From: Leeuwenhoekiella aestuarii | Lineage (GTDB): Bacteria; Bacteroidota; Bacteroidia; Flavobacteriales; Flavobacteriaceae | Direction of reading: 5' to 3' | DNA: 64,000 nt | NCBI RefSeq assembly: GCF_004104055.1 | Contig: NZ_QOVJ01000003.1 | Span: forward strand, 186,001-250,000 | Part shown: positions 60,478 to 64,000 of the stretch, one piece after another | Layout: the number at the start of each line of letters is the position of its first letter | How positions within the stretch are numbered: the first letter of the stretch is position 1 | Made by a program: the position numbers and the translations under genes | Notes under the pieces: generated by a model | Told to the model about the DNA's origin: nothing | The model's input: the letters and a program-made list of their open reading frames with translations, nothing else | Databases searched by the model: none

Positions 60478-62817
60478 ATGGAAGCAATTTCTAGAAAGAA
60501 TTTTTTAATTCAAATGGGTCTTATGAGCACGGCAACACTACTTTTTAATGGATGTAATTTTGCAGGAGAACAAGGTGAGTCTTTAAATTCTGTAAAGCTT
60601 GATCCAGCAAAAAATGGTGAAGATATTTTCAGTTACATTCAGCGAAATCAAGATAAATTAGATTTTGAATTGTATCGAAAAATAATTGGTGCAGCAAACG
60701 AATTTAAAGAAGGCGACCTCACTTTAGGTCTTGCAGCGGCGGATGAAGAATCTCGAAGAACGGCTCGTGAACTCTTGGGTAATACCAAAGTTAAGGCCAT
60801 AGATGCACACTTAATCTACGAGGATGACTTGTATAACCTAGTGCAACAAACTACACAGATTCCTTCTTCAGCACTTCAAGAGTTCACTTTAGGAGAATTA
60901 AAAACCTTTATTTTAGAACAACCGGAAGCTGAGATCAAGCGTATTATGCCGGCACTTTCTAGCGACGTAATAGGTTGTGTGGTTAAATTGATGTCTAATG
61001 AAGAATTGATTCTGGTTGGTCAGAAAGTGTTCAACCCTTTAGCGGGAAGTAAGATTGGGAGTAAAGGCTACTTGAGCGCGCGCGTACAGCCTAATTCTCC
61101 AACAGACCACCCGGATGACATTGCATGGCAGGTTTTTGATGCCTGGTCTTATGCGGTAGGTGATTTAGTTCTGGGTACTAATCCGGTATCAGGTGATCCG
61201 GTTTCTGTAGCAAAAATTGAAGCTACTCTTTATGATATTTTGCAAACGTTCCGTTTAGAAGAAACGCTTTCTAACTGCGTACTTTCTCATATAGATGTGC
61301 AGGCCAAAGTAGAACAAAGTCAACCCGGGACCACAGGTATTTGGTTTCAAAGTCTTGCCGGTACAGTAGCAGCCAATAAAACTTTTGATGTGACTATAAA
61401 AAAGATGCAGAAGTATACGAAGCTGCGTAACGCGCAATATGGCTTGTATGCAGAAACCGGTCAGGGAGCTGATTTTACAAACGGTCATGGAGCCGGTTTT
61501 GATATGGTTTTACACGAATCTAGAAAATATGGCTTTGTTCGGGCTTTGCAAGAACAACTCAAACAACAAACCCCGAAAGGACCCCAACCCTGGGTTCATG
61601 TAAATGATGTTGCAGGATTTATAGGTCCTGAAGTTTTTAAGACTAGAGAACAATTAGTACGTTGTTGTTTAGAAGATACAGTGATGGGTAAGTTACACGG
61701 CCTTACTATAGGTCTCGATATTTGTTCAACCTTGCATATGGACATTTCGCTAGATGATTTGAGTTGGTGTATTGAGCAGCTGATGCCCGCTAATCCTGCA
61801 TATCTGATGGCACTACCCACTAAAAATGACCCTATGTTGAGTTATTTGACGACCTCCTTTGCAGATCACGTACGCATACGCGAAAAATTTGGTTATAAAG
61901 TAAATGATGCGATGTGGGAATTCTTTAAAGAGCTAGAAATTATAGATGCTGAAGGAAAGCCCACTGAACATTTTGGAGACCCAAAATGGGTGTATTATAA
62001 GTTTAGACAAGCAAAAGGTGATTCCAGAAGCAAAGCTAAAATTGATCAGGAAGCGTCACTTCAACTCCAGAAAATACGAAATCGTGGTGTATCAATTGCA
62101 GAAGGATATGGAGACCAAATTTGGGATTTAGATCCACAACTCGAAGCTGAGGTTAAGAAGCTTTATGAGGATGCTAAAGAAAGCTTATGGACGCCAATGG
62201 CTGAACAATTTGCAAATAGTATTGAAAATGCATTATTGATCACCACACGATCTGAAGATCGCAAAGACTATGTATATCATCCCGAGAGTGGTGAAGAACT
62301 ATCCTTTAATGCCACAAGCAAGCTCAAAAAATTACGACAAAGTTGGTCTGCAGTTCCAGATGTACAAATCATCATTTCTGATGGTTTAAATGCTCGAGCT
62401 TTGATGGATGAAGGTCATTTAAAACCTTTTTTGATTACACTAAAAGAAGAATTGAAAAATGCTGGTTTAAGCATCAGTACTAAAAATCTGGTCGTAACCC
62501 ATGGACGCGTACGTGCCGGTTACGCCTGTGGAGAGCATTTATTTGGAACTAGTAGAGGCCGGCAAAATAAAGCCATTGTGCACATCATAGGTGAGCGCCC
62601 CGGCAGCGGACATCATAATTACTCAGCCTATCTCACAGCGGCACCTCCAAAAAGTTGGTCACAAAAGCGTTGGGTAGATCACGATATTACCCGTGTGGTA
62701 TCTGGTATTTCTGATACAGCACTTGATCCTGAATTAGCAGCACAACAAACAGCAACTATTTTAACAAGTTTGCTGAAAAAGGATTTTAGAGAGCTGAAAG
62801 CGATGAAGAGTGCGTAG
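60478..62817 (+). CDS. Ethanolamine ammonia-lyase, EutB-EutC fusion with export-type N-terminus
   Basis: 779 residues combining both subunits of the adenosylcobalamin-dependent enzyme that converts ethanolamine to acetaldehyde and ammonia. EutB part about 45-500: SARVQPNS (catalytic arginine), LGTNPV, YAETGQGA (glutamate) and GLDICSTLHMD (aspartate) match the enteric EutB active site. EutC part about 565-779: VPDVQIIISDGLNARAL, VTHGRVRAG and IGERPG. The N-terminus SRKNFLIQMGLMSTATLLFNGC resembles a Tat or Sec lipoprotein signal. No permease, reactivase EutA or shell genes are adjacent. Fusion and active-site residues are directly seen; export is inferred. Confidence 0.92.
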   Translation: MEAISRKNFLIQMGLMSTATLLFNGCNFAGEQGESLNSVKLDPAKNGEDIFSYIQRNQDKLDFELYRKIIGAANEFKEGDLTLGLAAADEESRRTARELLGNTKVKAIDAHLIYEDDLYNLVQQTTQIPSSALQEFTLGELKTFILEQPEAEIKRIMPALSSDVIGCVVKLMSNEELILVGQKVFNPLAGSKIGSKGYLSARVQPNSPTDHPDDIAWQVFDAWSYAVGDLVLGTNPVSGDPVSVAKIEATLYDILQTFRLEETLSNCVLSHIDVQAKVEQSQPGTTGIWFQSLAGTVAANKTFDVTIKKMQKYTKLRNAQYGLYAETGQGADFTNGHGAGFDMVLHESRKYGFVRALQEQLKQQTPKGPQPWVHVNDVAGFIGPEVFKTREQLVRCCLEDTVMGKLHGLTIGLDICSTLHMDISLDDLSWCIEQLMPANPAYLMALPTKNDPMLSYLTTSFADHVRIREKFGYKVNDAMWEFFKELEIIDAEGKPTEHFGDPKWVYYKFRQAKGDSRSKAKIDQEASLQLQKIRNRGVSIAEGYGDQIWDLDPQLEAEVKKLYEDAKESLWTPMAEQFANSIENALLITTRSEDRKDYVYHPESGEELSFNATSKLKKLRQSWSAVPDVQIIISDGLNARALMDEGHLKPFLITLKEELKNAGLSISTKNLVVTHGRVRAGYACGEHLFGTSRGRQNKAIVHIIGERPGSGHHNYSAYLTAAPPKSWSQKRWVDHDITRVVSGISDTALDPELAAQQTATILTSLLKKDFRELKAMKSA

Positions 62818-62914
62818 AGCTATATTTCTAGAAAAGATTTTAGGTTTTGTTAAAAAGGTTAACTTATGTTTAATACCGGTTTAGATTATATGATTTTTTG
62901 ATTTAGAAGCCTGT

Positions 62915-62922
62915 TAATTTTG
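62915..62922 (+). promoter_or_regulatory. -7 box upstream of the secreted protease gene
   Basis: TAATTTTG, 28 bases before the ATG; the -33 box is weak. Confidence 0.35.
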
Positions 62923-62950
62923 AAGTGATTCAATCAATAACAGCTGATAT

Positions 62951-64000
62951 ATGAAAAAAATTAACGGAACTCTTACATTATTTGTTTTAGTCTTTAGTCT
63001 TTGGTCTTGCACAGTAGAATCTTTTGAAGAAGATGAAAATCCACAAGAGCCACCTGTGGAATCAGATTTTGAGATATACAAACCTCAAGAGTTTGGTGAT
63101 ATGGATTATGAAGATGATTCCAGTACATGGAGTTTTGATCGCAGCCGCGAGTCTGAACATTTCATCATCTTTTGGGACGCAAAATATAATGATGTAGACC
63201 CTGGCTCAACTACAATCCCTGAGCAATACCGTGTTAACATTGACAATCTTCTGGAAAAGGCCGAAGTGTTTTATACCTTAAATGTAGAGCAGCTCAAATT
63301 TGCAGATTTGAATCTGGAAAACACCAAGCTCAACACCTACAAGATGATGATTTTCCTTTACTATCAGGATGAGTGGCTGGCAACAGGAGCTGGTTATGAT
63401 GATGTTATTGGTGCATTATGGATTAGTCCCGGGACTACACAACCCGCAGGACATACATTGGCCCATGAGATAGGTCACTGTTTTCAATATCAAGTGTTTG
63501 CCGATTTAGGTAATGGTCACGGTTTTCGTTATGGTTTTGGAGGAAATGGTGGCAATGGCTTCTGGGAACAAACGGCCCAGTGGCAGGCATTTAAAGCTTT
63601 TCCGTCACAGGTTTTTACAGCTTATGATTTTAGTGTTTATATCGAGAATTACAATAAACACCTTCATCATGAAAACTACCGGTATGCCAGTTATTTCATC
63701 CATTATTACTGGACTCAATTGCATGGGCAGGATTTTATAGGCCGTTTATGGCGTGAAGCCGAACAGCCCGAAGATCCGATTCAGGCTTATATGCGCTTAA
63801 CCGGTATTGATACTGAAGCCTTAAATGATGAGATCTACGATGCAGCATCCAAAATGGTTACCTGGGATCTTGACGAACTCCGCGATTTAGGAGAAGATTA
63901 TATAGGAACTCAAAAATTTGATTACACCACAGGCGAAGATGGTACGCATATGGTGGCTAAAACCTATGCCCCGCAAACAACCGGATATAATGTGATTCCA
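62951..64000 (+). CDS. Secreted zinc metalloprotease-like lipoprotein (3' end beyond the window)
   Basis: 350 codons are visible. Lipoprotein signal ending SLWSC, an acidic linker, then a domain with the zinc motif HEIGHCFQ (HExxH) at about 177 and a glutamate in GFWEQTAQWQAF about 20 residues later that could be the third ligand, as in gluzincin-like DUF6055/DUF4859-type proteins. Probably a cell-surface protease. The C-terminal part and any substrate-binding module lie outside. The gene follows the ammonia-lyase gene by about 130 bases and has its own -7 box. Confidence 0.85.
   Translation, partial: MKKINGTLTLFVLVFSLWSCTVESFEEDENPQEPPVESDFEIYKPQEFGDMDYEDDSSTWSFDRSRESEHFIIFWDAKYNDVDPGSTTIPEQYRVNIDNLLEKAEVFYTLNVEQLKFADLNLENTKLNTYKMMIFLYYQDEWLATGAGYDDVIGALWISPGTTQPAGHTLAHEIGHCFQYQVFADLGNGHGFRYGFGGNGGNGFWEQTAQWQAFKAFPSQVFTAYDFSVYIENYNKHLHHENYRYASYFIHYYWTQLHGQDFIGRLWREAEQPEDPIQAYMRLTGIDTEALNDEIYDAASKMVTWDLDELRDLGEDYIGTQKFDYTTGEDGTHMVAKTYAPQTTGYNVIP

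Overview
The window looks like a chromosomal segment of a marine-type member of the Flavobacteriaceae (Bacteroidota). The evidence is AT-rich intergenic DNA, TAnnTTTG-type promoter boxes, few purine-rich ribosome binding sites, many SPII lipoproteins, TonB-linked outer-membrane receptors with carboxypeptidase-like N-terminal domains, and a YtxJ-type bacillithiol-linked protein. No rRNA, tRNA, CRISPR array, transposase or integrase was recognised.

Layout. 1-4.1 kb: DNA repair and oxidative defence (uvrA N-terminal half, ECF sigma factor, a cysteine-free endonuclease III, thiol peroxidase). 4.3-8.9 kb: exported proteins, with a collagen-like/PhoX-like lipoprotein followed by a di-haem cytochrome c peroxidase lipoprotein carrying an extra N-terminal helical domain. 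8.9-9.2 kb: tandem copies of a dispersed repeat seen again at 12.9 and 21.7 kb. 9.2-21.7 kb: proline-peptide peptidases (DPP IV, Xaa-Pro aminopeptidase), a thioesterase, SbcCD, an SDR enzyme and two outer-membrane barrels. 21.7-31.3 kb: an accessory stretch with three pseudogenes (O-methyltransferase, MutS C-terminus, VOC protein), a siderophore-type TonB receptor, an 11-bp-period minisatellite, an alpha/beta hydrolase, an intact VOC paralogue and a run of three same-strand small genes separated by cassette-like imperfect palindromes. 31.2-35.7 kb: a 4.4 kb islet bounded by direct repeats of the clpB 3' end. It carries a receiver protein, a GAF-PAS-DHp protein without an ATPase domain, and an alpha/beta hydrolase fused to a degenerate cyclase-homology domain and an AraC DNA-binding domain. 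35.6-52.2 kb: mostly core genes (clpB, ytxJ, an OMP_b-brl_3 receptor, CoA-binding protein, sodium:solute symporter, PAP2, epimerase, MeaB, Ohr, an ECF sigma/membrane protein/DUF4097-like operon, an M23 peptidase). 52.2-60.3 kb: a divergent AraC regulator and a tight operon of GH51 arabinofuranosidase, DUF5695 protein and M1 peptidase. 60.5-64 kb: an EutB-EutC fusion with an apparent export signal and the start of a secreted zinc protease.

The strongest leads for something undescribed are the hydrolase/cyclase-homology/AraC fusion in the clpB-bounded islet, the apparently exported one-chain ethanolamine ammonia-lyase, the saccharidase-peptidase operon, and the cassette-like array at 29-31 kb. 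All functional assignments rest on reading motifs by eye; no database search was run.
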